Shown one piece after another: positions 1-9,405 of a stretch of 64,000 nucleotides of DNA. The translations under genes and the position numbers were made by a program. Every line of letters begins with the position of its first letter. Positions within the stretch are counted from its first letter, which is position 1. The notes under the pieces were generated by a model, which was not told the DNA's origin, did not search any database, and saw only the letters and a list, made by a program, of their open reading frames with translations. The stretch lies in assembly GCF_024623185.1 (NCBI RefSeq), contig NZ_JANJZK010000001.1, forward strand, positions 62,001 to 126,000, read 5' to 3'. The DNA comes from Anaerofustis stercorihominis. GTDB lineage: Bacteria > Bacillota > Clostridia > Eubacteriales > Anaerofustaceae.

Positions 1-1526
<1,526 letters not shown>

Positions 1527-1605
1527 AATGAATTCCTCCTTTACCTTTACCTACTAAAACTTACTTAAAAATTACAAGGATTATTTTTAATAAAAGTCTA
1601 ATTTA

Positions 1606-1634
1606 ATCTTACTATCAAGGGGGGTAAAAGTCAA
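1606..1634 (-). promoter_or_regulatory. Promoter of the Fe-S protein / nifJ operon
   Basis: On the minus strand TTGACT and TAAGAT are separated by exactly 17 bases, about 80 bases before the first start codon. The spacer contains a run of six C residues, unusual in this AT-rich DNA. Read by eye. Confidence 0.6.
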
Positions 1635-1922
1635 TTAAAAAACCGATTTTCCTAAGCTTAGGGATATTTTGTAATTGTGCTTTAAGATAATGATGAAAAC
1701 CCTTTTTATGTTTATTTTTATTTGTTTATTTGTAAATAAAAAAGTTATTTATAGACTTTATAAAATTAGATAGACTAAATATTTGACTTGTTAAAGTAAA
1801 GTGTAAAATGATAAAATATAATTATTAAATAATAAACATTTAACTTATTAGAGTGGGGGAGTAAAATTATAAAACTGAATTAATAAATATTTCAATTAAA
1901 ATTAAATTTAAAAGGTTTATAT

Positions 1923-1956
1923 AAAAAAAGAGAATATTTAATAATTCTCTTTTTTA
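1923..1956 (-). terminator. Hairpin terminator (works in either direction)
   Basis: An AAAAAAGAGAAT / ATTCTCTTTTTT inverted repeat around an 8-base loop with T runs on both strands. It follows the flavodoxin-ferredoxin gene on the minus strand and closes the three-gene operon that starts near 3975. Confidence 0.7.
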
Positions 1957-2013
1957 TAAATTTTATTAAAGTAAAGTTTTATTTTATGTTTATGATCTAT
2001 TTAATAAATATTA

Positions 2014-2835
2014 TTAGAAAATTTCATCTTCTGCTCTTCTCACATACATTTCTTCAAGTTCTCTTTTATGGTAAAGGTATCCTTCATCATCATAATACCT
2101 TGCATTCATTGGGCATTTTTTTATGCAGGCACCGCATTTGATGCATATTCCATTGTATTTTCTTATATCAACTTTATCAATGGAACTCATAGGGCAGACT
2201 TCTGCACATAATTTACAGTCATTGCACCTATGGTTAACTTTGGGTAATACTTTTCTTATATCTATTTTATTACCGTTTCTGTCTCTTGGTGTGTAATAAG
2301 GTCTTATGGGATCTTTTCCATTTACTTGTATAGGTTTTTCACTGTATGTATCTAAACTGCTTATTCTCTTGATAATCAAATCTACCAGTTTATCCATGAT
2401 TTTAAAATCTTCATTGTCCGGTCTGTTCTTTGCCAAAATATTTGAAAAAGAATGTTCTCCGACAAAGGCTCCCGCCGCAATGGAGTGAAAATTATTTTTT
2501 TCTAAAATGTTTCTCAGTTCTATAAGTGCATCATCGTAATTCCTGTTTCCAAATAAAACTATAGGAACGCATAAAGCGTTATTTCCGTTGATATTATTTG
2601 TTAAAAATGGAAGCAGTACATTCGGTACTCTTCCTGCATAAACCGGAGTAGCAAAAATTACCAGTTCGTCATTTTTAAAATCAATAATTTCTTTTCTTTT
2701 TTCTTTGGGTGTGAAATTTACAATTCCTAAGTCGATATTTAATTTTTTAGAAATATTCTCGGCTATATATTCCGCTGTTCTTTTTGTAGTGTCTGTTGCG
2801 CTGAAATAGGCTGCATAAACTTTATTTATTTTCAT
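2014..2835 (-). CDS. Flavodoxin-ferredoxin fusion protein (EFR1 family)
   Basis: 273 residues. The first 160 or so form a flavodoxin-like fold: YFSATDTTKRTAEYIAE fits the phosphate-binding loop for FMN, followed by FATPVYAGRVPN. The C-terminal third holds two [4Fe-4S] ferredoxin motifs, CNDCKLCAEVCP and CIKCGACIKKCP, near residues 205-240. This matches the EFR1-type flavodoxin/ferredoxin proteins common in anaerobic Firmicutes, which are thought to move single electrons between flavin and iron-sulfur partners in the cytoplasm; the true partners are unknown. It is the last gene of an operon, ten bases after the acetyltransferase, and ends before a strong hairpin. Confidence 0.85.
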   Translation of the reverse strand: MKINKVYAAYFSATDTTKRTAEYIAENISKKLNIDLGIVNFTPKEKRKEIIDFKNDELVIFATPVYAGRVPNVLLPFLTNNINGNNALCVPIVLFGNRNYDDALIELRNILEKNNFHSIAAGAFVGEHSFSNILAKNRPDNEDFKIMDKLVDLIIKRISSLDTYSEKPIQVNGKDPIRPYYTPRDRNGNKIDIRKVLPKVNHRCNDCKLCAEVCPMSSIDKVDIRKYNGICIKCGACIKKCPMNARYYDDEGYLYHKRELEEMYVRRAEDEIF

Positions 2836-2844
2836 TTTAATTAC

Positions 2845-3291
2845 CTATATAACCTTTTTAAAATATAACATATCGATAAGCTTTGTGCCGTCTTCGTACA
2901 TTTCATGGTCATAATTATCTATGAAGAAATTTCTTTTTCTCATAAAATATTTAAATCCAAGGTTTTCATAAAAGGATATTATCTTATCGCATTCTCCCGT
3001 TCCTAATATTATAACTGAAGCTTTGTTCTTATAATGCTCAAAAATAAATTTAATCAGTTTGCTTCCATATCCTTTTTTCTGAAATTGCTCATATATGGAT
3101 ATATTTTTTATTTCATAAATTTTATTAGCTAATCTTAAAATCGTTATTTGTCCTATTAATTCATTCTCTTCATAGCAAACGAACATATCTGACTTTTTAA
3201 GGTATTTATTTATCATATCTTCATCTTCGTCTCCTAAATATAATAGATCCATAAATCGTTCTTTCTTTAATTTGACTTGCTTTATTTTCAC
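2845..3291 (-). CDS. GNAT-family N-acetyltransferase
   Basis: 148 residues, the usual length for a single GNAT domain. The acetyl-CoA pyrophosphate-binding motif A is visible as QFQKKGYGSKLI (Q-x-x-G-x-G) near residues 90-101, followed by the typical C-terminal FYENLGF strand-helix element. The acceptor (an amine on a small molecule, peptide or protein) cannot be told from sequence. It lies 24 bases downstream of the pentapeptide gene and 10 bases upstream of the flavodoxin-ferredoxin gene, so the three are probably one transcript. The ATG at 3291 gives a full N-terminal strand. Confidence 0.8.
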   Translation of the reverse strand: MKIKQVKLKKERFMDLLYLGDEDEDMINKYLKKSDMFVCYEENELIGQITILRLANKIYEIKNISIYEQFQKKGYGSKLIKFIFEHYKNKASVIILGTGECDKIISFYENLGFKYFMRKRNFFIDNYDHEMYEDGTKLIDMLYFKKVI

Positions 3292-3315
3292 TTTAATAAC
3301 TCCAAAATCTAAATA

Positions 3316-3975
3316 TTATACTATTATTATTCCAAGAAGTTTTGCAAGCTCCATAGCCTGCATTTCACTTACTTTTGCACCCTTTATCTCCGAGAAGTTA
3401 TCGGATAATATGATACCGTCTATAAAACTATCTGAAAAATCAAGTCCTTTTAAACTTGTTTTAAAAAAGTTTGTCATAACAAATTTGCAAAGGTTTATAT
3501 CAAGTTTTCTTATTTTACATTCACTGAAACCTGCGTTTGTAAAATCACTTTCATTTAAAATTACATAGTCAAAACTGGTAAGGTCAAAATTAGCGTACTT
3601 AAAATTGCAATCCTTTATTAAGGTATCTTTTATAATCGATTTAAAAAAATCTGCTCCGACTCCTTTTGAAAGAATAAAATGTACTCTTGAAAAATACCCT
3701 TCGTTAAAATCACTGTTAGAAAAGTCACAGCTTTTAAATAAGACGTCTACAAATCCTGATTTTCTAAATGAACACTCTAAAAATCTGCAGTTTTCAAAAA
3801 TCATATCCGAAAAATTGAGTTCTGAAAAATCTTCATTACTATATACTTGGTCTTTGATATATTTATTTTCTACATCCAAGTCTTCGTCTTTTGCGTCTAT
3901 AGCCAAGGTATAAAAATCTTCGATTATTTCAAGGTCTTTTATGTTTAAATCTAATTCTTTTGTTTTCATAAACAT
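3316..3975 (-). CDS. Pentapeptide-repeat protein
   Basis: 219 residues with tandem five-residue repeats of the A(D/N)LXX type, here with Phe at the centre: for example SDMIFENCRFLECSF and CDFSNSDFNEGYF across roughly residues 55-195. Such repeats fold into a right-handed quadrilateral beta-helix. Members range from gyrase-protecting Qnr/MfpA proteins to proteins of unknown role; length alone fits the Qnr type but nothing here proves that function. It is the first gene of a three-gene minus-strand operon. Two starts are possible (ATG 3975 or ATG 3969); neither has a clear ribosome site, so the exact N-terminus is uncertain. Confidence 0.8.
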   Translation of the reverse strand: MFMKTKELDLNIKDLEIIEDFYTLAIDAKDEDLDVENKYIKDQVYSNEDFSELNFSDMIFENCRFLECSFRKSGFVDVLFKSCDFSNSDFNEGYFSRVHFILSKGVGADFFKSIIKDTLIKDCNFKYANFDLTSFDYVILNESDFTNAGFSECKIRKLDINLCKFVMTNFFKTSLKGLDFSDSFIDGIILSDNFSEIKGAKVSEMQAMELAKLLGIIIV

Positions 3976-4013
3976 ATAATACTATGTTTGAGTTTTTAAT
4001 ACAAATATAATCA

Positions 4014-4043
4014 ATAAAAAAGTTTACTTAATTAAGTAAACTT
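4014..4043 (-). terminator. Terminator after the SPL-like radical SAM gene
   Basis: AAGTTTACTTA / TAAGTAAACTT is a perfect inverted repeat next to the stop codon, followed on the minus strand by TTTTTT. Confidence 0.75.
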
Positions 4044-4930
4044 TAAAATAGAGTAAGCTGTTCTTTTTTATATCTTTTTATAATAAATTTATCTATTTGA
4101 CTGTGGTCGTACATAATATCATTTTTATTGCATTCATCTTTAAAAGCTTTCCACAGAATTTCTTGATTGGGGGATGAACACCAATAAGTATTGCCGAATT
4201 CTTTTATATACCTGCTTTTAATTCCCGGGAAATACTCGTCCAGTTTTTCGTAAAAATAGTCTCTTTGATTTTCTCTTAATGATACCGCAAAGTTGGGAAA
4301 AGTATATACCCAGTTTGCACCGCATTCTTTAGCTTCTTTTATAATCGAAGTTATATTTTCTTTTGTATCGTTTATAAAAGGCAAAGTTGGAGTTAAGAGT
4401 ACACCTACATTTATATCCTTTCCGGATAATTTTTTTATTGCCTCAAACCTTCTTTTGCTTGAGGGGGCAAAAGGTTCTATTTTTTTAGTGATTTCATCAT
4501 TTGCTGTAGTAATGGTTATATTTACAGTTACGCTTGAATGAGTTGCAATCTTGGATAATATATCTATATCTCTTGTTACCAAATCGGATTTTGTTATTAT
4601 GCTTACTCCGTACATATATTTATCGATTATTTTCAGAGCTTCTCTTGTGACTTTTTCATCTTTTTCAAAAGGATTATAGGGGTCACTCATCGCGCCTGTC
4701 ATTATGATTCCTTTTTTCTTTTTTGCTCTTAGCTCTTTTTCCAGTATCTCTAGAGCATTTTCTTTTAATATGACTTCGTCAAAGTTTTCAATGTTATAAC
4801 AGTTGCTTCTGCTGTCGCAGTATATACATCCGTGTACGCAGCCTTTGTATAAATTCATATTATAATTTGAATTGAACCATCCATGTTCTTTATAGCCTGA
4901 GAGTATAGTTTTTGCAGGTATTTTTTTCAT
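4043..4930 (-). CDS. Radical-SAM protein, SPL / Rv2578c-like
   Basis: 295 residues. The radical-SAM cluster motif is CVHGCIYC (C-x3-C-x2-C, Cys31, 35, 38), preceded by NLYKGC. The pattern MTGAMSDPYNPFEKDEK and the following VSIITKSDL are typical of the spore-photoproduct-lyase-like / Rv2578c radical-SAM group, but the protein is shorter than true SplB (about 340 residues) and the photolyase function cannot be assumed. The family cleaves SAM to a 5'-deoxyadenosyl radical in the cytoplasm; the substrate here is unknown. It stands alone, ended by a perfect hairpin at its stop codon. Confidence 0.8.
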   Translation of the reverse strand: MKKIPAKTILSGYKEHGWFNSNYNMNLYKGCVHGCIYCDSRSNCYNIENFDEVILKENALEILEKELRAKKKKGIIMTGAMSDPYNPFEKDEKVTREALKIIDKYMYGVSIITKSDLVTRDIDILSKIATHSSVTVNITITTANDEITKKIEPFAPSSKRRFEAIKKLSGKDINVGVLLTPTLPFINDTKENITSIIKEAKECGANWVYTFPNFAVSLRENQRDYFYEKLDEYFPGIKSRYIKEFGNTYWCSSPNQEILWKAFKDECNKNDIMYDHSQIDKFIIKRYKKEQLTLF

Positions 4931-4973
4931 ATTTCGTTCTATCAGCCTTTAAGTTTTATTTTTTATAATTATA

Positions 4974-5004
4974 TAATAAAAGCACAGGTTTTATCTGTGC
5001 TTTT
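4974..5004 (-). terminator. Terminator after the charged helical protein gene
   Basis: AAAAGCACAG / CTGTGCTTTT around a seven-base loop, immediately after the stop at 5009, with a T-rich tail on the minus strand. Confidence 0.75.
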
Positions 5005-5008
5005 AAAA

Positions 5009-5449
5009 TTATTTAAATAAATTTTTTATTTTATTCTTTGTATCATCAAAGAAATCTTCTATTTTGTCTAAATCTATTTTAGATTTTACAGTGTTTGCTA
5101 GTTCCTTTATTTCTTTATCAGGAAGATCCACTCCCAGTAAATCTTCGATTGTCTTTGTAGGTTCTTTCTTTAAATTCTCTTTGAAGTTTTCATCTTCTTT
5201 TGCTTTTTTTATTATTGCCTCGATTTTTCCTTTTTTGTCATTTGTAAAATCTTTTGATTTATCTATTAATTCTTTTGTCTTATCTTCCGTCTTATTATAG
5301 AATTCGCTGTCTTTTACTTTTTCTTTGTATTCCTGAACCTTATCTTTTGCATCATCGAAGTATTCTGAACCTTTATCTATAAGTTCTGCGGTTTTTTCTT
5401 TTGATGTTTCTATTATGTCTACAATCTTATCTTTCGTTTCATCTTTCAT
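5009..5449 (-). CDS. Highly charged helical protein with a leader-peptide-like C-terminus
   Basis: 146 residues, dominated by Lys, Glu and Asp with heptad-like spacing in residues 1-85 (for example TKELIDKSKDFTND), suggesting a long amphipathic helix as in YtxH- or LEA-like stress proteins. The region EPTKTIEDLLGVDLPDKEI near residues 95-120 resembles the FKxxLxxDPxxxLxxxLGVxLP motif of nitrile-hydratase-like leader peptides. No membrane segment, cysteine or signal peptide is seen, and no peptide-modifying enzyme is next to it. The start has GAGG about nine bases upstream. Function unknown; I infer a small soluble helical protein. Confidence 0.65.
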   Translation of the reverse strand: MKDETKDKIVDIIETSKEKTAELIDKGSEYFDDAKDKVQEYKEKVKDSEFYNKTEDKTKELIDKSKDFTNDKKGKIEAIIKKAKEDENFKENLKKEPTKTIEDLLGVDLPDKEIKELANTVKSKIDLDKIEDFFDDTKNKIKNLFK

Positions 5450-5533
5450 TTTTGATATCCTCTATTCTTTTATTTAATTTAATTCTATGTAATTAATTTT
5501 TAATTGTAAATAAAATTAGTTTATACTCAAATA

Positions 5534-5869
5534 CTATTTTAAATATTTGTTTTTAATAAATTCCAAATCATCATAAAGAAGGTCTTGTTTTGTCATAAAG
5601 AATTCATCCATCTTTCCTCCGTGATCAAAATAATCCATATATATTGCTGCTTTTGTAAGAACTCTGTCTTCCATTATATCTTTTCTTGCTTCCAAGTTAG
5701 CAATCGCTATTGTCATAAATAATTTATGCATTCCCATTACAGGATGTTTTGGGTCATGAAGGAGGATATCTGTAATTTCACCCATAGATAGTCCGTCTTT
5801 TAAAACTTCGTAAGTATTGTTTACTTCTTCTTTAATTAGCTTATAACTATTATCTGCATTTATCTTCAT
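5534..5869 (-). CDS. Small hypothetical protein
   Basis: 111 residues, not recognised. It is probably mostly helical, with a central segment HPVMGMHKLFMTIAIANLEAR and an acidic C-terminus. The start ATG at 5869 is preceded by AAGGAGTG at good spacing, and a promoter-like pair lies just upstream, so it is likely a real expressed gene. No catalytic motif, membrane span or export signal can be seen. It is separated from the next minus-strand gene (5449) by 84 bases without an obvious terminator, so the two could share a transcript. Confidence 0.6.
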   Translation of the reverse strand: MKINADNSYKLIKEEVNNTYEVLKDGLSMGEITDILLHDPKHPVMGMHKLFMTIAIANLEARKDIMEDRVLTKAAIYMDYFDHGGKMDEFFMTKQDLLYDDLEFIKNKYLK

Positions 5870-5921
5870 ATTAAATCACTCCTTTTCCTATATTATACTT
5901 TAATTTTCATAAATTACTACT

Positions 5922-5949
5922 ATTATAAAAAAAAATTTGATATAATCAA
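5922..5949 (-). promoter_or_regulatory. Promoter of the small hypothetical gene (minus strand)
   Basis: Minus-strand TTGATT (5944-5949) and TATAAT (5922-5927) with a 16-base spacer. The -35 box overlaps the -10 box of the divergent promoter described next, so the two polymerases would compete for the same bases. Confidence 0.5.
5938..5946 (+). promoter_or_regulatory. Extended -10 promoter of the aminotransferase operon
   Basis: TGA-TATAAT (5938-5946) forms an extended -10 element 31 bases before the aminotransferase start codon; no good -35 box is seen. Confidence 0.45.
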
Positions 5950-5976
5950 AATATTAAAGATAATGGGAGGCTAAAA

Positions 5977-7224
5977 ATGTCAAATAATATGGTAGCGGAT
6001 CATGCGATAAGGCCTGTGGAAAATGATACGATCTTTACAATATCAGCCAAAGCTAGCGAGGCGGTTTTAAAATATGGTGCAGAAAATGTTATAAATTCTT
6101 CTATGGGTGTGTTGCTTGAGGATAACGGAGATTTTGTTGCATTTGAAAGTGTATATAGTTATTTAAAAGATTTGGATAATCCTAAAATTGCTGCTTATGC
6201 GAGTATAGAAGGAGATAATGACTTTTTACAAGCGGTAAAGAAGGCATGCTTTAAAGAGCATATGCCAAATGCATATATTAAAGCGGTTGCGACTCCGGGA
6301 GGATCGGGTGCTATTCATCATGCTATATTTAACTATACAAATATAGGAGACAGTATACTGACTTCCGGTTTATATTGGGATCCATATAATACAATATGCT
6401 TGGAAAACAGCAGAAAATTAGATACTTATAACATGTTTAATGATGAGGGAGGACTTGATATAGAATCATTTAAAGAAAAGTTCGATTATCATTTAAGTAA
6501 ACAAAAAAGACTTCTTACAATATTCAATACTCCTGCTCATAATCCGACAGGATATTCGATTTCAAATGAAGAATGGGATAAAATAACAGATATTTTAAAA
6601 GCAGGAGCAGAGAATAAGGAGAATAAAATAATTATTCTTGTTGATGTTGCTTATATAGATTTTTGTGATGAAAAGTTTGACAGACGTTCATTTATGGAGA
6701 AATTTGCGGGACTTGAAGAGAATATTTTGGTATTATTTGCTTTTTCGGCTTCAAAGGGATATACGATGTACGGACTTAGAAACGGAGCACTTCTTTGTGT
6801 AACAAGCAAAGAAGAAATAGCAGAGGAATTTTTCTATACTAACCTTCATTCAAACAGAGGGACCTGGTCCAACGGAACAAAAGGTGCGATGAGAGTCCTT
6901 ACGGATATAATAAATGATGAAAAAGTAGGTAAGCCTTTCTATGAGGAAAGGAACCATTATGTAAAACTTCTCAGAAGAAGAGCCGATGCATTCTTAGAGG
7001 CGAGTAAAGAAGCTGATTTAGAACTTTATCCTTATAAAGATGGTTTTTTTGTATGTATACCTTGCAAAAATCCGTCAAAGGTATCACAAAAGTTAATGGA
7101 AAAGAATTTGTTTGTAATCCCTCTTCAGACGGGGCTTAGGTTTGCGGTCTGTGCGGTAAGCGAAGAAAAGTGTATGAGCGCTCCTAAAAAAATAAAAGAA
7201 GCTTTAGTTGAGTGTGATGAATAA
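5977..7224 (+). CDS. PLP-dependent aromatic/aspartate-type aminotransferase
   Basis: 415 residues, a fold-type I class I/II aminotransferase. Visible landmarks are TPGGSGAIHHA (cofactor phosphate loop), FNTPAHNPTGYS with the conserved Asn-Pro-Thr-Gly, VDVAYIDF with the Asp that binds the pyridine nitrogen, FSASKGYTMYGLR with the Schiff-base lysine, and an Arg near LRFAV at the C-terminus for substrate carboxylate. The overall layout is closest to the TyrB/AspC branch, which moves amino groups between aromatic or acidic amino acids and 2-oxo acids; the exact substrate is not certain. The start has GGGAGG at correct spacing. It opens a five-gene plus-strand run ending at rsmA. Confidence 0.85.
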   Translation: MSNNMVADHAIRPVENDTIFTISAKASEAVLKYGAENVINSSMGVLLEDNGDFVAFESVYSYLKDLDNPKIAAYASIEGDNDFLQAVKKACFKEHMPNAYIKAVATPGGSGAIHHAIFNYTNIGDSILTSGLYWDPYNTICLENSRKLDTYNMFNDEGGLDIESFKEKFDYHLSKQKRLLTIFNTPAHNPTGYSISNEEWDKITDILKAGAENKENKIIILVDVAYIDFCDEKFDRRSFMEKFAGLEENILVLFAFSASKGYTMYGLRNGALLCVTSKEEIAEEFFYTNLHSNRGTWSNGTKGAMRVLTDIINDEKVGKPFYEERNHYVKLLRRRADAFLEASKEADLELYPYKDGFFVCIPCKNPSKVSQKLMEKNLFVIPLQTGLRFAVCAVSEEKCMSAPKKIKEALVECDE

Positions 7225-8434
7225 TCAAATTAAAAGAGGGAGTAGTTCTCATAGGAGAGCTGCGCCTAAAAAAACAATTAGCCGGAGTAAGAAACGGCGA
7301 AGTGTTAACAAAAATCCTAGGATAAGGAGCTCTTCGGGTAATGTTACTGTAAGGTATGATGAATTCGGTCGTCCGATCAGAGTAAGAAGAGTAAAAAAGA
7401 GAAAATTCAGAAGAAGAATAAAAGAAGTTATAATTATTGTTTTTCTTTTATTAATCGCATGGGGTATTTTTGTTGTGGTTAAGTATAAACCTTTTAATAC
7501 CACTACGATAAATAATGTAAAACTCAGAGGAGTTTTAAAAGAGCAGGTCGTTTTTGAAGGACCGGACAGTGAATATATACAAACCGGAAAAACATATAGA
7601 TTTAAAGTCAAGGATATGGTAAAAGATATCTTTAATACTAAAGTAACCGAAGATATAGATGGTAAATCAATAAAAGTAAAAGTTACGACAAACGGTGTTA
7701 AAGATTATGTGGATATAAAGAACAATACCATAAAAATAAACGATAGTATTTTAAGCGGTTCGAGGGTCGATGTAATTGTAAGTTATAATGGCTTAAATAA
7801 ATCATATAGTTATAGTATAAAAGATAACTTAAGTGAGGAAATAGGTAAAAATATGATTATAACTAACCCTAATGAATATGATGCTGTCGTAAATAAGACC
7901 AGACACTTGTCCAGTGACTATAAACCTAAGGATTTGGTAGAGGCAAATGTCGATTATGCTCAGTCAAATTTAGCAGTAAGACCGCTTAGGAAAGAAGCTG
8001 CTAAGGCATTGGAAGACCTTTTTGCGGATGCAAAACAAGCAGGCTATGATTTTTATGCTTTAAGCGGGTTTAGATCTTATAAAATGCAGGTTGATGTGTA
8101 TAAGAATAATATAGCTCAGTACGGAAGTGAAGAAAAAGCTAATTTCTATTCCGCAAAACCGGGAGAGAGCGAACATCAGCTTGGGCTATCCATGGATGTA
8201 ACAACTAAAGAAGTAAACTTTAAATTGACCGAAAGCTTAGGAGATACCGAGGCGGGGAAATGGCTTGAGGATAACTGTTATAAAAACGGATTTATAATAA
8301 GATTTCCCAAAGGAAAAGAAAAGATCACCGGATATAGTTATGAACCTTGGCATGTAAGATATGTGGGAAAAACTTTAGCTAAAGTGATACACGATAACAA
8401 TTTAACATTAGAGGAATATTTTGAAGAAAAATAA
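7208..8434 (+). CDS. VanY/DdcB-type D-alanyl-D-alanine carboxypeptidase (M15)
   Basis: A membrane-anchored peptidoglycan carboxypeptidase. Residues 1-72 are strongly basic (many Arg and Lys), a single membrane helix follows (EVIIIVFLLLIAWGIFVVV, about 74-92), then an extracellular linker with an immunoglobulin-like pattern, and finally the M15 zinc peptidase domain from about residue 255. Zinc and active-site motifs are complete: SGFRSYKMQ, PGESEHQLGLSMDV (SxHxxGxxxD) and EPWHVRYVG (ExWHxRY). The family trims the terminal D-Ala from cell-wall stem peptides. The frame overlaps the aminotransferase end; starts at TTG 7208, GTG 7214 or ATG 7217 are all possible, so the first few residues are uncertain. 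Confidence 0.85.
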   Translation: MSVMNNQIKRGSSSHRRAAPKKTISRSKKRRSVNKNPRIRSSSGNVTVRYDEFGRPIRVRRVKKRKFRRRIKEVIIIVFLLLIAWGIFVVVKYKPFNTTTINNVKLRGVLKEQVVFEGPDSEYIQTGKTYRFKVKDMVKDIFNTKVTEDIDGKSIKVKVTTNGVKDYVDIKNNTIKINDSILSGSRVDVIVSYNGLNKSYSYSIKDNLSEEIGKNMIITNPNEYDAVVNKTRHLSSDYKPKDLVEANVDYAQSNLAVRPLRKEAAKALEDLFADAKQAGYDFYALSGFRSYKMQVDVYKNNIAQYGSEEKANFYSAKPGESEHQLGLSMDVTTKEVNFKLTESLGDTEAGKWLEDNCYKNGFIIRFPKGKEKITGYSYEPWHVRYVGKTLAKVIHDNNLTLEEYFEEK

Positions 8435-9338
8435 AAAAGAATTCAGCACAACTTATGTTTATAAAACAGACAAAAAGTACGAGGGAGAAAATGTATACTA
8501 TTTTTTAGAAAATGAGTACGATTATTCTTCTCGTACTTTTAGATATATCATACGTGAAGGCAGGCTTCTTATTAACGATAAAGAGGCTATGTTTGTAGAT
8601 GTATTAAAAGAAGGGGATATAATCAAAGTATCTTTTCCCGTAGAGGAAGCTGATGCTCCTTCTACCGATATGAAAATTGACATTATCTATGAAGATGATG
8701 ATATAGCCGTAATAAATAAAAAGCCGGGAATGGTAGTTCATGTAACGAAGTCACATCCTTTGGATACACTTCAAAATGCAATATATCATAAGTGGGAATG
8801 TGAAAATAAACACTTTAAAACTAGGTTTGTAAACAGGCTGGATATGGATACTTCCGGAATTGTTGTAATAGCAAAGAACAAATATATTCATCATTTTATA
8901 CAAAATCAAAGCATAAATAATGAAATAGATAAAAGGTACGTTTTAATTATAGAAGGTGTAATGAACAAAAAAGAGGGATATATAAACGCTCCCATAAAAA
9001 GGGCTGAAGGACATCCGCTTAAAAGAATTGTTGACAGTGACGGTAAAGAATGCATAACGAAGTATAAAGTTATAGAGGAATTTAAAAAGCATTCTTTGGT
9101 AGAAGCAAGGCTTATTACCGGAAGGACACATCAGCTCAGAGTTCATTTTTCTTATATTGGACATCCTATCCTCGGAGACAGTTTATATAACGAAAATAAA
9201 AGTGAACTGATTTCTCATCAGGCTTTGCATGCAAAGAGCATTTCTTTTGTTCATCCGAGAGAAAAGAAGCTTAGGACCTTTGAAGCCGAGCTTTGTGATG
9301 ATTTTAAATATGCTTTGGAAAGATTAAAAAAGAGTTAA
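8421..9338 (+). CDS. RluA-family pseudouridine synthase
   Basis: 305 residues. An N-terminal S4-like RNA-binding segment (about 25-75, with SRTFRYIIREGRLLIND) is followed by the RluA catalytic domain containing NRLDMDTSG; Asp141 in this motif is the invariant catalytic residue. GRTHQLRVHF is the second family signature. It should convert one or more uridines in ribosomal or transfer RNA to pseudouridine; the target base cannot be read from sequence. It starts with TTG at 8421, six bases after GAGG, and overlaps the carboxypeptidase gene by 14 bases, indicating coupled translation. A second, RluD-like paralogue is at 61063. Confidence 0.85.
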   Translation: MKKNKKEFSTTYVYKTDKKYEGENVYYFLENEYDYSSRTFRYIIREGRLLINDKEAMFVDVLKEGDIIKVSFPVEEADAPSTDMKIDIIYEDDDIAVINKKPGMVVHVTKSHPLDTLQNAIYHKWECENKHFKTRFVNRLDMDTSGIVVIAKNKYIHHFIQNQSINNEIDKRYVLIIEGVMNKKEGYINAPIKRAEGHPLKRIVDSDGKECITKYKVIEEFKKHSLVEARLITGRTHQLRVHFSYIGHPILGDSLYNENKSELISHQALHAKSISFVHPREKKLRTFEAELCDDFKYALERLKKS

Positions 9339-9343
9339 AAACA

Positions 9344-9371
9344 TTGAAATTTAATATTTGAGGTATATAAT
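9344..9371 (+). promoter_or_regulatory. Promoter of the flippase-rsmA unit
   Basis: TTGAAA (9344-9349) and TATAAT (9366-9371), spacer 16, only a few bases after the stop of the pseudouridine synthase gene. It covers the alternative upstream start at 9358 of the flippase frame and so argues for the TTG start at 9406. Confidence 0.6.
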
Positions 9372-9405
9372 AGTAAAAGTATTAATTTTCGGGAGGAAAT
9401 GTGAT

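Larger units (their letters stand above)
1527..2013. other. Long intergenic region, AT-rich, no clear gene
   Basis: 487 bases separate two minus-strand genes. It holds the nifJ operon promoter (1606-1634) and a terminator-like hairpin (1923-1956). On the plus strand a weak promoter-like pair (TTGTTA at 1788, TAAAAT at 1812, spacer 18) precedes a GGGGGAG stretch near 1855 with no usable start codon after it, and the hairpin would end such a transcript. No open frame of note was found. Confidence 0.5.

Noticed and set aside
9358-9405. Upstream start of the flippase frame (residues RYIIVKVLIFG).
   Set aside because: It overlaps the -10 box of a good promoter and has no ribosome site, whereas TTG 9406 has GGGAGG.
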